A DNA stretch of 25,470 bases from positions 6,429-31,898 of the forward strand of contig NW_023365774.1 in NCBI RefSeq assembly GCF_000003815.2, in the 5' to 3' direction. Shown piece after piece: positions 9,187 to 19,542 of this stretch. Numbering within the stretch: position 1 is the first letter of the stretch; every line of letters starts with the position of its first letter. The notes under the pieces were generated by a model. The model had not been told where the DNA came from and ran no database searches. It saw only the letters and a list, made by a program, of their open reading frames with translations. A program made the position numbers and the translations under genes. This DNA is from Branchiostoma floridae. Its lineage: Eukaryota; Chordata; Leptocardii; Amphioxiformes; Branchiostomatidae.

Positions 9187-10646
9187 TAGAGATAGACAGA
9201 GACAGAGAGAAATATATGACTTTTTTAAAGACTCTTTGGCATTGGTTAAGATACTGTCTAATAACCATTATAATTGTTGTTTAATATTTTGCTAGGTAAC
9301 CAATGAATCTGGCATCCACTGACTAGCAACTCACCTGTACGAAGTAGCAGGCTATCAGCTGTAAGGCGATCATGAAGACCACCTTGTATACTATCGTAGG
9401 GTCATGGCCGAACAGTTCCTTTATCTCTGGGTGCTTGGCTGTAACAGAAAAAAGCATGTAAGATGTTTTAGATTTCCATGCCGCCTTCTTAGCGTCTGTT
9501 TTCCGTTGCTAGTCTGGAATAGTTTGTTCTGCTTGTTTGACTTTATTTTGACCCCAACGTCTTATCAAAGCATGGGTGTGCCATTACTATTTGTATTTAT
9601 CCTCTAACACCACATTTATGCGTATGTACATGAAATTATAATAACCTGTTATCTTTATTTGCAAAATTATTGCTGAAAACCGTGTACTGTAGACTAGGCT
9701 GTCCTCATTTCCATATCAGCTTTAATGTACATACGCATGCCCCAAAGTGGTAGTAGAGGATAGATCCATGGTGCCACGACAGTTTTGTTATCATGTTGGG
9801 GTCAAACTATAGTCAACATAGCAGAAAAAAAATAATGGGATAGTACGGCGTAACGGCAACCAATGCTTGATAAAACAACTATGATAGTGCATGTACTGAA
9901 TATCCGAACTAGCGTGGACATTGATATCAACCTAATGTCCTACACGAGTGAAGACAAATACGTCATTCACTCAAGCTTACACATTAAGGTAAATCATAAT
10001 AGACCAACTTATAGGTATATACTAATGGGTAATATCTCGTAGGCATGATGATGATGATGATGAGTCACATTATTAGCAAGTACTCCAGTGACACGTCTAG
10101 CTAGTTTTTCGATGTGTATTGAAGGTTTTCAATAAACAGTACGCACATAACAGTTATGCATATTTTGGAGCTAGATAAGTGTTGAATGTATATATGTATA
10201 TATATATATATGTATTTATATTTCACTTCACCATAACTTTTTCTTGGCAGTGAAGTAATATGCTGTTATATCTCACCAGTGGTTATGGGAGTAAATATTC
10301 CACTCCTATCAAATCTTCAAGATCTCTGCCATTCTTGGATGACACGATAGATTGGGTCAATACTCAATACTGCTATTATTTGCGAAAATTGACTTATCTT
10401 ATTGAGATTTTTTTACAATTTTGTACCAAAAACTGCAAAAACATTTTGCGGCTTCTTGGCTTTGTATTACTGACCTAAAATGTACGTTTTTTTGTCTCTT
10501 GTGTCCTTGCATTATCACTGTTATGCCTTGACAACGTTTTCTTATGTTCTAATTTCAAACTTACCCAAGATCTCCTTTCTTCTTGTTGCATGGGGCTCGT
10601 CAGTGTACACCCACTCGAAATCGGTTCGCGAAACCTGCCCTCCCAT
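5692..10646 (-). CDS. DEGS1: Sphingolipid delta4-desaturase, six coding exons
   Basis: The family inserts the 4,5-trans double bond into dihydroceramide to make ceramide at the ER membrane, using a di-iron centre held by histidine boxes. Spliced exons: 10646-10565, 9438-9335, 8675-8457, 7147-6932, 6396-6193 and 5874-5692, about 335 residues. The N-terminus [19 protein letters not shown] matches the family; Gly2 fits N-myristoylation. Histidine boxes are HEISH (residues 89-93), HLEHH (128-132) and HNEHH (259-263), the same numbers I recall for human DEGS1. Hydrophobic stretches lie around residues 42-60, 67-82, 108-120 and 190-222. The C-terminus is about 12 residues longer than the human protein and ends in an acidic tail. 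An in-frame upstream ATG at 10730 is not used here because family members start at MGxxVSR. All junctions are GT-AG and in phase except exon 3/4, where one extra G is present. DEGS2-type activity cannot be excluded from sequence alone. Confidence 0.95.
6193..6396 (-). CDS. DEGS1: Desaturase exon 5 (histidine box 3)
   Basis: Residues 208-275, 204 nt, phase 0. The acceptor is CAACTACAG|TCC and the donor AAG|GTAACG. It encodes [26 protein letters not shown] and [13 protein letters not shown] (box 3), the most conserved block of the family. Confidence 0.95.
6932..7148 (-). CDS. DEGS1: Desaturase exon 4
   Basis: Residues 136-207 are coded by 7147-6932 ([19 protein letters not shown], to FFGVN). 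The acceptor TTTTTAG ends at 7149, so canonical splicing would include one extra G at 7148 and shift the frame after the phase-0 end of exon 3. The donor is AAT|GTGAGT. The exon contains the conserved [18 protein letters not shown] segment. Confidence 0.9.
7284..7790 (+). mobile_element. tRNA-derived SINE in desaturase intron 3
   Basis: A box TAGCGCAGGGG (7290-7300) and B box GGTTCGAATCC (7333-7343) form a tRNA-like pol III promoter. A central block follows (CCCTTGGGAAAGGCACTTTA and onward), resembling conserved SINE core domains such as Nin-DC known from marine invertebrates. The 3' end is an A-run at about 7770-7779, then an AAC-rich stretch. It is antisense to the desaturase. The exact family name was not checked. 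Confidence 0.72.
8457..8675 (-). CDS. DEGS1: Desaturase exon 3 (histidine boxes 1 and 2)
   Basis: Residues 63-135, 219 nt, phase 0 at both ends. The acceptor is GATAACAG|GATGTA and the donor CAG|GTAAGA, close to consensus. It contains AIHEISHN (box 1) and [11 protein letters not shown] (box 2), two of the three di-iron ligand motifs. Confidence 0.95.
8700..9035 (-). mobile_element. 3' end of a non-LTR retrotransposon in desaturase intron 2
   Basis: The minus strand from about 9020 reads an open frame with [36 protein letters not shown] and [11 protein letters not shown]. This is the typical C-terminal end of CR1/L2/Jockey-like ORF2 proteins (RNSH..KY, FFPRTI..WN, L.SFK..L). A stop follows, then a 3' tail with repeated CAGATA. 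Endonuclease and most of the reverse transcriptase are absent, so this is a 5'-truncated copy in the same orientation as the host gene. Confidence 0.78.
9144..9210. repeat. CAGA tetranucleotide repeat
   Basis: About ten copies of GACA from 9144, decaying into GATA/GAGA. It lies in desaturase intron 2. Confidence 0.95.
9335..9438 (-). CDS. DEGS1: Desaturase exon 2
   Basis: Residues 28-62. The acceptor TTCTGTTACAG is followed by CCAAGCACC, and the donor is CAG|GTGAGT. The exon encodes [13 protein letters not shown] and the first hydrophobic helix ([16 protein letters not shown]). It is too short to show as a stand-alone open frame but aligns without gaps to the family. Confidence 0.93.
9527..9826. 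mobile_element. Long foldback element inside desaturase intron 1
   Basis: Arms 9527-9631 and 9725-9826 are inverted copies: TTCTGC, TTTGACCCCAAC, TATCCTCTA.(T)ACCAC and a perfect 14-bp ATGCGTATGTACAT (9618-9631 and 9725-9738) occur in order on both sides. The spacer is about 93 bp. Weak similarity may extend the arms to about 9501 and 9856. No coding frame or clear target duplication was seen. Confidence 0.75.
10565..10646 (-). CDS. DEGS1: Desaturase exon 1 (start codon, myristoylation signal)
   Basis: Residues 1-27 plus the first base of codon 28. The ATG is at 10646-10644 and the protein starts MGGQVSR. The donor reads TTGG|GTAAGT at 10565/10564. The split codon G|CC restores Ala in the conserved EILAKHPEIK stretch, which supports both junctions. 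Confidence 0.93.
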
Positions 10647-10657
10647 TTTCGGCTGTA

Positions 10658-10701
10658 TTCCGTCGGTCGTGCGTAGTTGTTGCGGGCACCGACGGACGGA
10701 A
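10658..10701 (-). promoter_or_regulatory. Hairpin just upstream of the desaturase start
   Basis: TTCCGTCGGT (10658-10667) is repeated inverted as ACCGACGGACGGAA (10688-10701), with a 4-base bulge and a loop of about 20 nt. It lies 12 nt upstream of the ATG, so it should be in the 5' untranslated region if that stretch is transcribed. A role in translation or transcription is inference. Confidence 0.4.
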
Positions 10702-10749
10702 TGGCGCCAGGTATGAAGCCACGTCGACACAACAAGTCGGGTATGAAGA

Positions 10750-11465
10750 TGTCAGATAACGAAGAGGTCTTGACGCTATTTAGAGGGGAGGGGGGCTTTG
10801 AAGCCAGTGTTTGTTTTCATGTCACAAAACTCCTTATCCACTTACGCTAGAACAGCCAGATTGAACCGGAAAAAAATCACCATAATAACTCAAAGTAGTC
10901 AATATATGTTGCACTGGCAACAGGCTCTCTGGCAGGCACACTTTATAAAATCGACTAGTTTTGGCTTTAATTAAGAACTTTCCAAATTTCTTGCTCAAGT
11001 TGACTTGTTTTTCTTACACCGTAAGTGTTTTATTTAATTTATTGGTGTCCTGTGCTCATGTGTTCATTATTATTAATTAAAGCCGGTTATTATGCTTTAA
11101 ATGTCTTTGCTGTCATGTTTTTTTTCTACAAAAACATTAATATAAACGTTTTATTTACTTTTGAGATGACTAGAGATATTGATACATGTACACGTATTCT
11201 CCGACGCCATTTTCATGCCCTGTGTTTTTCTTGTTAACGGCAGAAGTTCGGGCAATAATTTATCTTATCATACATGATTGACAGGGAGAATGCTGGCGTC
11301 AAAATGAACGTTGCCACCTGCCACGTTTTAGTGACATAGTTTAGCAGATATGATCGAAGCAGGGCTGGTAATATTTTAGTCAACAAAACACGTCCTTGCT
11401 AGAATGACATTCTGATGTTATCTATGTTTTTCCTACACGCTGAACATTGTTATCATTAAATGGGG
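10750..11465. other. Intergenic, upstream of the desaturase
   Basis: Presumed promoter side of the desaturase. No TATA box at a fitting position was recognised. Contains the diverged repeat at 10905-11005. Confidence 0.6.
10905..11005 (+). repeat. Fragment related to the interior of the 1611-2538 element
   Basis: The stretch gttgc..tggcaacaggctc, then aaaatcgactagttttggc and ttcttgctcaag, aligns by eye with 1769-1870 (gttgccatggcaacgggttt, aaaatcactaattttgg, ttcttgctaaac). This suggests a second, truncated and diverged copy upstream of the desaturase. The alignment was done by eye. Confidence 0.45.
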
Positions 11466-11545
11466 GCACGTAACGTAGCGTAACGGCAGTGTGTTAACGT
11501 TCGGCTCAAATCCACGGGGCCTGAGTTCGAGTCCCCTTATATTCA
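11466..11545 (+). repeat. tRNA-like fragment with A and B boxes
   Basis: TAGCGTAACGG (11476-11486) fits the A box consensus and GAGTTCGAGTCC (11523-11534) the B box, at tRNA-like spacing. Stems of a complete cloverleaf are not evident, so this is more likely a tRNA-derived SINE head or tRNA pseudogene than a working tRNA. Confidence 0.45.
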
Positions 11546-12010
11546 TGCATGGCAGATATAGAAAAAAATATATCAAAGAAGGTTTAGACATTAGAAATTC
11601 CTTAAATGATTGTAAAAGCCTCCAGTGATTGTAATAAACTTATCCCATACTACAACTCCTTTATTAGTTAGATAAGCCTTAATTAAGTTGTTTGTTTTAT
11701 GTTAACACAGCTAGAGCCTGTTACTCTGCTACTTGGGGCGTATCAGTAGGGCTTGAGGTTGGGTTGTTTAACGAAATAAAAGAAAATCTCAAAATATTTA
11801 AAAATGACCCGTTATGCGTGCGTGCTTGCGCGCGTGTGTGTGCGTTTTTGAATGTGTGTGTGTGTGTGTTTGCGTGTATGTGTTGTTTTTGTGTGTGCCC
11901 GTATGTGATTCTATGTGTTTCTGTATGCGTATATACATTTCTCCGTTCGTTCTTTCGTGTCGTTATGTGTATGTGTGTCGTGTGTCTGTTAACATGCATA
12001 TGTATGTGGT

Positions 12011-12225
12011 TACTGTAAAATTAATGCATTTAAGGTCGATGGGATTTAATTTCGCGGTAGCGGGAAAATGGAAATTTCGCGGTGGTTTTAATTTCGCGGT
12101 AGCACAATGCACTGTAGTCTCTTACTGTTATGGAAAATATTCGCGGTGCTTTTAAATTCGCGGTGAAGCGGCCGCCGCGAAAACCGTGAACATTAATCCA
12201 CCGCGAACATTTCTGCATTTACAGT
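12011..12225. mobile_element. TTCGCGGT-type MITE
   Basis: The ends TACTGTAAAATTAATGCA and TGCATTTACAGTA are inverted. The interior repeats TTCGCGGT in plus and CCGCGAA in minus orientation. Short AT/CG-rich elements with this pattern are common in marine invertebrate genomes. There is no coding content. Confidence 0.7.
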
Positions 12226-12489
12226 ATGTTGTATGTGTATAACGTCGTAAATGTTTGTGCGTGTTCTCCTCTTAGCAAAATGCTTATCTCTACAATGTTA
12301 AAGGGACATTGCACTCCCGTAGCAAGTGTTATTCATTATAGACAAAGACTTAGATGCGGTGTGACGCAGAGAGACAATGAACTTGTCTTAAAAAACATTT
12401 TTGGTATGCGTACAATGTTTAGAAGACTATCAGTGTGAATAGTTGAGAGGGCAATACCCTGTGACACTCATTTGAATACAAACTACGAG

Positions 12490-12690
12490 ATTGTTGATAA
12501 ACGAAGCATTTGCCCCTCTCTTATCTCAGGTCATCCCTGCAAGGTCAGTACTGTGCTTAAATATTAGCTACTGATATTGTATGTGCAGTAACTGACCTTG
12601 TGTCGCGACACCGCTCCAGCCAGGATGGGAGAGGTCACTAACCTCACATTGATCGTAATTTAAACTGCCATCGTTCCCGACACAACTAAC
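12490..12690 (-). repeat. Dispersed repeat, copy B (inverted)
   Basis: Reverse complement of the 1300-1490 unit, with several small gaps. It includes the palindrome TGTCGCGACA. Terminal boundaries and target duplications were not resolved. Confidence 0.6.
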
Positions 12691-12699
12691 ATTCTCGCA

Positions 12700-14340
12700 C
12701 TCATAACAAGAAGGTGGTGTTGATTTTACGCAGTCAACATTGAATCTTGTCTTCTTCTTTACACAGACATTTTTACATTTCCCGAAAGAGATGACCGAGC
12801 CTTTCGAGCGTTGAAATGTTAGTAGTAGAGTGATGGCTACTCGTTACTAGGATACTTGGTCGACATAACCAGATGATTAAATATTATCAAAATTATTTGT
12901 TAACCTCTGTACGGTTGGTATTATTAGATGCTGGCTAATCGTGTTATGATCTAACTTTCATAGATGATGAGTAATTTTAGAATTCATCTGCTTTCAATAC
13001 AATCTAAATGGCATCTGAGAAGTTGTAATGTTTTGTTTGACTGATGAAATACCTAGGACAATACTATGACTATAAGTTGTCTCGCAACAAAGAAGAAGTC
13101 AGAAAAATTCTGCCGTTGCCATAGCAGCACAGCTAACGTTTAGAAGGGGGAGGGGGGTGGTTGAACAGCGACCCGGTCAGACGTATACAATTTGTAACAG
13201 CATCACTTCAAGCTGCGTTGCAAGTTTTTAAAAATAATTTCATGTTTCAATTGTTTTGCTAATTTGTAACGCACATTTTGCGAATAGATGACGAATTTGG
13301 TGTATCTATTGTAGGTAGGTAGGCAGGCATTGCGTGTTAGGTGCGTATGAAATGTGTATGCCTGTGCACATACACATACCTAGTTGCGAATAGCTGTGTA
13401 TCCATTCATTGCCGAGGACGATAGTATTTCCGACGTGTACAACTGACGCCGATCGCTCTGATTTTGGTTGTCTATGAAAAGACTCTATTTACACAAACGA
13501 TTAGCACAAAGTCAGAGAGTGCATTCAAATCTACTGATTTATTAGCATTTTTATAGTATGAAGATTTGTACATCTTATGTCTATTTATTCTAGTATATAA
13601 GAATATAGTCCATACATAATTAAGTACATGCCATGAGGAAACCGTATTTCATTCACAAACAGTTCCCATAACAGTGTTTAATTTTTTACTCATGTTTACA
13701 AAAATATACCATTAAGAAACATGTTAATTGACAGAATTTGGTACAAAAATCACCTACATTAATGTTGCGACAGAAAATATACTAACTTGGCATATTGTCC
13801 TCTTGTTACATATTTGATTGCATATTATAAGAGACATATATAAGTTACACTATCCTTATAGTATCATAATGTGATAATGATGAATAAGTCTGCCTAAAGC
13901 ATTAAAAAAACTTTGCATTCAGTTACCTATTTGCTGCTGTCATTTCGTATGTATGTAAGGGTTATGAACTTATGAATGGAGATGTTCAACAGAATTGAAA
14001 ACCAATAATACAACAGTATAAGTAAATATCGGCTATCGAACTTGTTTGCAGCCATAGCGTAACCAACTGTCAACACAAATAAGCACGAACCAAAAACCAA
14101 ACCTTACACTTCCAGCATTCCTGTAACCTCAGACAGTTTATAGATAGGTAGTCTAGGCTACTTATCTTTGTTTAATCTTCAAGCAGATGCGTGGTGCTAT
14201 TACATGATCAACAAAATTTGTTCAAAACAATACGATGACTGACATAGTGTCTCTTGGAACATTTTTTTTTTGCTGCAATTGAGTTCACAACAAACCCGCT
14301 TTTGGCGTAACACTCTAGGATTGTACAGAGGAGGAAAAGA
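12700..14340. other. No recognised gene
   Basis: AT-rich non-coding sequence. No open frame with family-like content and no clear transposon termini were seen. Confidence 0.6.
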
Positions 14341-14358
14341 CAAGCGGCTTTTGCAGCC

Positions 14359-14570
14359 TGTGTGTGTCTGTGTGTGAGTTTGTGTGTGTGTCTGTGTGTG
14401 AGTTTGTGTGTGTGTGTGTGTGTGTGCGTTTGTGTGTGTTTGTGTGCTTTTGTGTGTCTGTGTGTGTGTGTGTGCGTTTGTATGTTTGTGTGAGTGTGTT
14501 TGTGCGTTTGTGCGTGTATTATTGTTTGTGTGTCTGTGTGAGTATGTGTATGTGTGCGTGCATGTTTGCT
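14359..14570. repeat. GT-rich microsatellite
   Basis: Interrupted (TG)n with TTTGTG and CTGTG variants; encoded cysteine/valine frames are artefacts. A shorter AC-rich tract lies at 14767-14945 on the same strand, in complementary composition. Confidence 0.95.
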
Positions 14571-15109
14571 TATCCTATTGTTTGTGTCCGTCTATTAGTC
14601 GACTGGGTTCCAAGGGTTTTCAGAGGGTTTCCTTACCCACCCACTAAAAGTTCCTTGTGTACACATTTTTGCAGATTGAACTGACCAATGTTTTCCACCA
14701 ATACAAAAGGAAACAACACAAAAACGCACTTCGAGCGACGGGAGGATCTTTCACGTGTATGTGGTGAAACACAAAGACATGCACACGATTAAATACAAAC
14801 AGGTGCAAACACAGGCAGAAAGTCACAAACACACACAACCAAAAACAGACACGTGTCTATACACCCAAGCACACACACACACACACACATACATACAAGC
14901 AGTTCAAATACAGAAAGAGACACACGCACATGCACAGACACACATGAACAAATTGATGATTTTAGTAATAAATTCAATATTTCAGCATAACACTTATCTA
15001 CCAGGGAATTGTTATGTTTTCGACCTCCCAATACGCAAAGTAAAATGTCCTTACAAATTTTTAAGAAATTAACTGCATTTGCCACAGGTGAAAAGTATAT
15101 TTTGCTCAA

Positions 15110-18100
15110 AAACGTGTTTGTTTATTATACAAGAACGTCCTTTGATAGAACTGACATTCTTTACCATAATACTAGATGCGTCATAGAAGATTTGATGTCA
15201 TGGATCAAAAACGTCTCCTAACTATCCTGACTAGAATTGCAGTGCTTACTAGAACTGCGATACAAGTCAGCTGACATCCAGTTGAATGAAAAAAAATAAA
15301 CATACACGCCCGGTATACCGGAAATAGATTGGCTGCTGTCAATTGCAGGCCCTACGGCAAAAAAAATAATTTGATTTGTTAATGTCATCGGATAATGTTA
15401 CGGGTATCCGAGAACGAAGCGACGCTGCTAAATTGCTGGTTCATTCAGAAAGCCTTATACTCTTAAAACAGAGCTTCATCTCAAGTTGTTTTTGACGCGT
15501 TTTCAGTGCTGAATTGTAGGCTATTTTCTTATTTACCAGTGACTATATTGTCAGATATATCGTGGAAAGAATAAAAAAGATGAACAAATTCGAGTCATAG
15601 AACATACAAAAATGTTTATATGTATCTAGCGTTCTCGTCCGGATTTTAATGCCCGCGATACCTTTCATGACAAAAAAACAGACAAACGAGCAAACCATGC
15701 TCCAGTATTAAAAGTGTTCAGGACCAAGAACTGATCGTTGTGTGGAAAAAAATGGTCTAATTAATACCTTTACATGCGAAAGCGGGGCAATAGCTTGGTC
15801 ATATTAGCTGATATATGGCAGCAGGGTAACTTACGAGTAAAGTGTAATTTAAGGGCCTGGATATAACCATATAAAGTGATTTACCACGTCAGGTTTTTTT
15901 TTCTTCATATATCGTCGGCATTCTACACATGAATTTCGAAAAAGGCTAAAAATACACAACCATGTACTTTTAATATAGCTCTGACTAGGCAAACTGTTGC
16001 AATTCTCGTAATCATTGATATGTGACGCGATCCATGAACATAGAGCTGCTTTGCAGGTAACAGACACATGGACACACTCGTACACAAAAAATCACACCTA
16101 TGTATGCTAGTTTAAGCACAAATGCACCTGTCGTTCAGCTTGTCGCTGCTCACCAAACAGTTCTGACACAAAAACACATCTCCTAACGGTTTAGACGATT
16201 TATATCCAAGAGATTGAAACGTGTATGCCACATTTCCTATGGTTATGGGTGATTGCAGTTCAATTAAAGATTGCAAGGGGACGCTTTTGCATCACTAAAA
16301 AATTGGTGTCTAAGCTTTTCGTTTATGACAAAGTGATTGATTTCTTGGGAGTTTGTTGACTTAGAAATAAGAAGGGTAACTTTGATGAGCTCTTTGCTCT
16401 ATGCGGTATAGGTCGAAAAATTTCTGTTGTAATAGTGAAACCAGCTCGTTCAGGTACCCCTATCCTTGTCTAAGCTTTCAGAGGGCACATTGTTGTGCGG
16501 TGTTTTTTTATTGGCTTCAATATCCATAGGAATATGCAAACAACATATCGCAGGGTACAAAAGCTTACAACTTGATGAAAAAAAAAATTAATGGAAAATC
16601 TCATGGAACTGTATAAATAAATAAATAAATAAATAAACTGTATAACGAATCTTCTGGAGGTGTTTAATAACTAAATATGGAGTTACAAGAAACGTCTAAA
16701 ATGGAAATTGAAAATATTTTTTAATATACAGATGTTGTGATATATCAAAAGTAAGATAAATGTTGTGTAAAACCCCTGCCTGGCACCCCAGCCATTCACC
16801 TAGACAAAAATGACCTGTGTCGCTTGAGATGAGACCGTACATGGTGACGTAATGATGTCGTCGGACAGGTTGCGCGTCCTTTTGCAGTACGTGGTATGAA
16901 GATAGGTGACAGGGTGCCTCCGTCAGTCTTTGTAGAATCAGCCGGTGGTGAAGTCACTCTTTACTTGTAAAGAATATCCCGAGACAACATCAGAAGGAAC
17001 GGCTCCATCTAAAATGTCAGTCAGACAAGATCTGAGGCAAGGAACGACAGGTGCAGACTTGTAGTTTTTGCACACAGTATGTTTTGTAAAAAAGAAAGGT
17101 TTTTGAGCCGCAGTTTGGAGTGCGATACATCTCCACGTCCATGTGGTCAGTGTATCGTCTAAAAAGCCCATTGGAGGAAGCAGAATACCACAGCTAGATT
17201 TTTATATCGTCTGGATTCATCTTTTCTCACGGATCGGAAGTCCCGTTTGGATTGTCTACATGATATACGATTTTATCCCCTGCATGGTTCACTGTTACGA
17301 GAAGATGTCGTTTTGCGACATATTTAGAAACATTACACGGCAGAAGGCAAATCACATTAGACTCATTTCACTGACATAGATAATTGAAGTTCCAGAAATA
17401 ATCGATAGGCGACGCTTTTGTTTCATAAACCTAACACTGCTTTAGAAGAAAAAAAAAATTATGACGAAGTATGATATACATGCTGTTTTTTGCTAGATTT
17501 CATACAATTAGCGGTGTGTTTTTTCGTTCTCGTGTGTGTTTGTGTTGGTCTATTTTTCTAATCTATTCGCCTGTGATTATGCGTTATCTGTGCTTGCGGT
17601 TGTGCATGAGACATCTCAGACCCTCTGTTATGATAGGACCTGTCCCTGAAAACCTTTCTCCAGACGTTATCTTGAACGTAGATCTGAATCACAAAAGATG
17701 CCATCGGGGCATAAGTACCATTTCGATTATCCTAATGGGCACTTGGGGCCGGTCGGGCTCTACGTTTTGTTCAGGATTATGTTTTTTTCTGCACTGGATA
17801 TTCTTTTGGTGGTGTTCGGTTACCTCTTTGGGTTTTTTTTTTATTAGATAGAAAAAAAAACGCTTTTAAAGCAGTTCTTCCAACTTTTGTCTGAAGATCC
17901 CTGCCAGGTGTTGACTTGTTTGACAAACCACAGACACCTCATGCTGACAGGATAATGAAAGGCTGTCACAGATACAATTAATCATACAATCTGTGATCAT
18001 TGATACAGGGCAAGTTTTGCGATTCCTTTAAAGTTCTCAAATGTGAATGGCTTTTAGTCAGTTACAAGTGTTGTTATTAGCATGAAAAGTAGTATCAAAA

Positions 18101-18600
18101 GGATAAAAAGTCACGCCACTACTGTAAACTGTACCGTTGTGAGTGACTCCGAAGATTGGAACCGATCAGAGATAATCATACCATTTTAAGCGGCCCTGAA
18201 GATGAGATAACGGTTCCTTTGTGAGTGACCCTGAAGGTCAGTACAGATAATAGGTGACGCTTACATTGGAGGCCGACATTGCGACTAACTCTGTGAGTAG
18301 GTCGACTTGACTTCTTAAATAACATGATTCGACGACTTGTGGAATCCTGAAGACTGTTATTTCCAAACACTCGTGTGAGAGTAGAACCACCTTTCTGTTG
18401 GCAACCAAGCAACAGCAATCCAGACCATGTTCAGTAATGCAATGAGGTACCAGACGAGGGTTTTGTACAAAATTCAAATTGAATGCGTTCCAGTACCATA
18501 TTATTTACCACGAAGTACATATTCTGACATTGCGATTTCGCATTTCTTACAAAGATGTCTCAAGATAGCAACAAGAGGAAAGCCTTGTGTAGCAGTGGGT
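15110..18600. other. No recognised gene
   Basis: Several open stretches up to 126 codons, none with recognisable domains or matching splice partners. 18125-18240 holds an imperfect repeat of gtgagtgac.c(c/t)gaag. Otherwise nothing seen. Confidence 0.55.
16612..16636. repeat. AAAT tetranucleotide repeat
   Basis: Six copies of AAAT/ATAA in a row, flanked on both sides by actgtata, suggesting expansion from a short tandem. Confidence 0.9.
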
Positions 18601-18618
18601 TTAAAGGACTACTAAACT

Positions 18619-19317
18619 GCCATTACCCATGTGAAAGGTGCCACTATCTATGTGGCAAGAACCATTGCCCTTGAGACAAGTACCATTACGCATGTGACAG
18701 GTGCCATTACCCAGGTGACAAGTGCCATTATTCATGTGACAGGTGCCATTACGCATGTGACAGGTGCCATTACGCATGTGACAGGTGTCATTACGCATGT
18801 AACAGGTGTCATTACGCATGTGACAGGTGCCATTGCGCATGTGACAGGTGCCATTACGCATGTGACAGGTGCCATTACGCATGTGACAGGTGCCATTATG
18901 CATGTGACAGGTGTCATTACGCATTACGCATGTGACAGGTGCCATTACGCATGTGACAGGTGCCATTACGCATGTGACAGGTGCCATTACCCATGTGACA
19001 GATGCCGTTACACATGTGACAGGTGAAATTACCTATGTGACAGGTGCCATTACGCATGTGACAGGTGCCATTACGCATGTGACAAGTGCCATTACGCATG
19101 TGACAGGTGCCATTACCCATGTGACAGATGCCGTTACACATGTGACAGGTGAAATTACCTATGTGACAGGTGAAATATTACCAATGTGACAGGTGCCATT
19201 ACCCATGTAATAGGTGATATAACCCATGTGACAGGTGCCATTACGCATGTGACAGGTGCATTACCCATGTGTTAGGTGCCGTTACCCATGTGACAGGTGT
19301 TATTACCCATGTGTAAG
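18619..19317. repeat. 21-bp minisatellite, about 33 copies
   Basis: Unit CATTACGCATGTGACAGGTGC with scattered changes (GTC for GCC, CCA for CGC). A higher-order repeat of six units (126 bp) is visible: gatgccgtta at 19001 recurs at 19127 with the same neighbours. Because 21 is a multiple of three, open frames run through the array on both strands (HVTGAIT-like and MRNGTCH-like). These are not evidence of genes. The array ends about 110 bp beyond the ninjurin polyadenylation signal. Confidence 0.97.
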
Positions 19318-19430
19318 TACTAGACTGTAGAAACACTAGTCTTAGTTTCTTATTGTTTGTATTTGTCATGTCAAATGTGCTATTGTTCTTAGAATAAAGG
19401 GAAAGAAGTCAGACAATATTCGGCCAAACA

Positions 19431-19436
19431 TTTATT
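19431..19436 (-). terminator. Candidate polyadenylation signal of the ninjurin gene
   Basis: TTTATT on the plus strand gives AATAAA on the minus strand, 107 nt past the stop codon. The position is typical of a short 3' UTR. It has not been confirmed by transcript ends. Confidence 0.55.
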
Positions 19437-19542
19437 GACACGCAGCATGGTTTAACTGTGATCACGACAATAGGACTTTTTCGAAAATCCCGTTTTAATG
19501 TTTGAAATTACAGTTCAAATCGTATTCAGATGACTTGTATAG

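Noticed and set aside
10565-10730. Desaturase start at the upstream ATG (MSTWLHTW...)
   Set aside because: The added 28 residues have no family counterpart and would bury the conserved MGxxVSR N-terminus.
16938-17171. 77-codon open frame on the minus strand
   Set aside because: No recognisable family and no neighbouring exons; cannot be told from chance.
17471-17851. 126-codon open frame on the plus strand
   Set aside because: No recognisable domain, no splice partners, and the composition matches surrounding non-coding sequence.
18601-19189. Repetitive HVTGAIT / MRNGTCH proteins
   Set aside because: They follow from a 21-bp tandem repeat being open in several frames on both strands.
18619-19317. 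CRISPR-like array
   Set aside because: Units are contiguous 21-bp tandem copies without unique spacers, in animal DNA.
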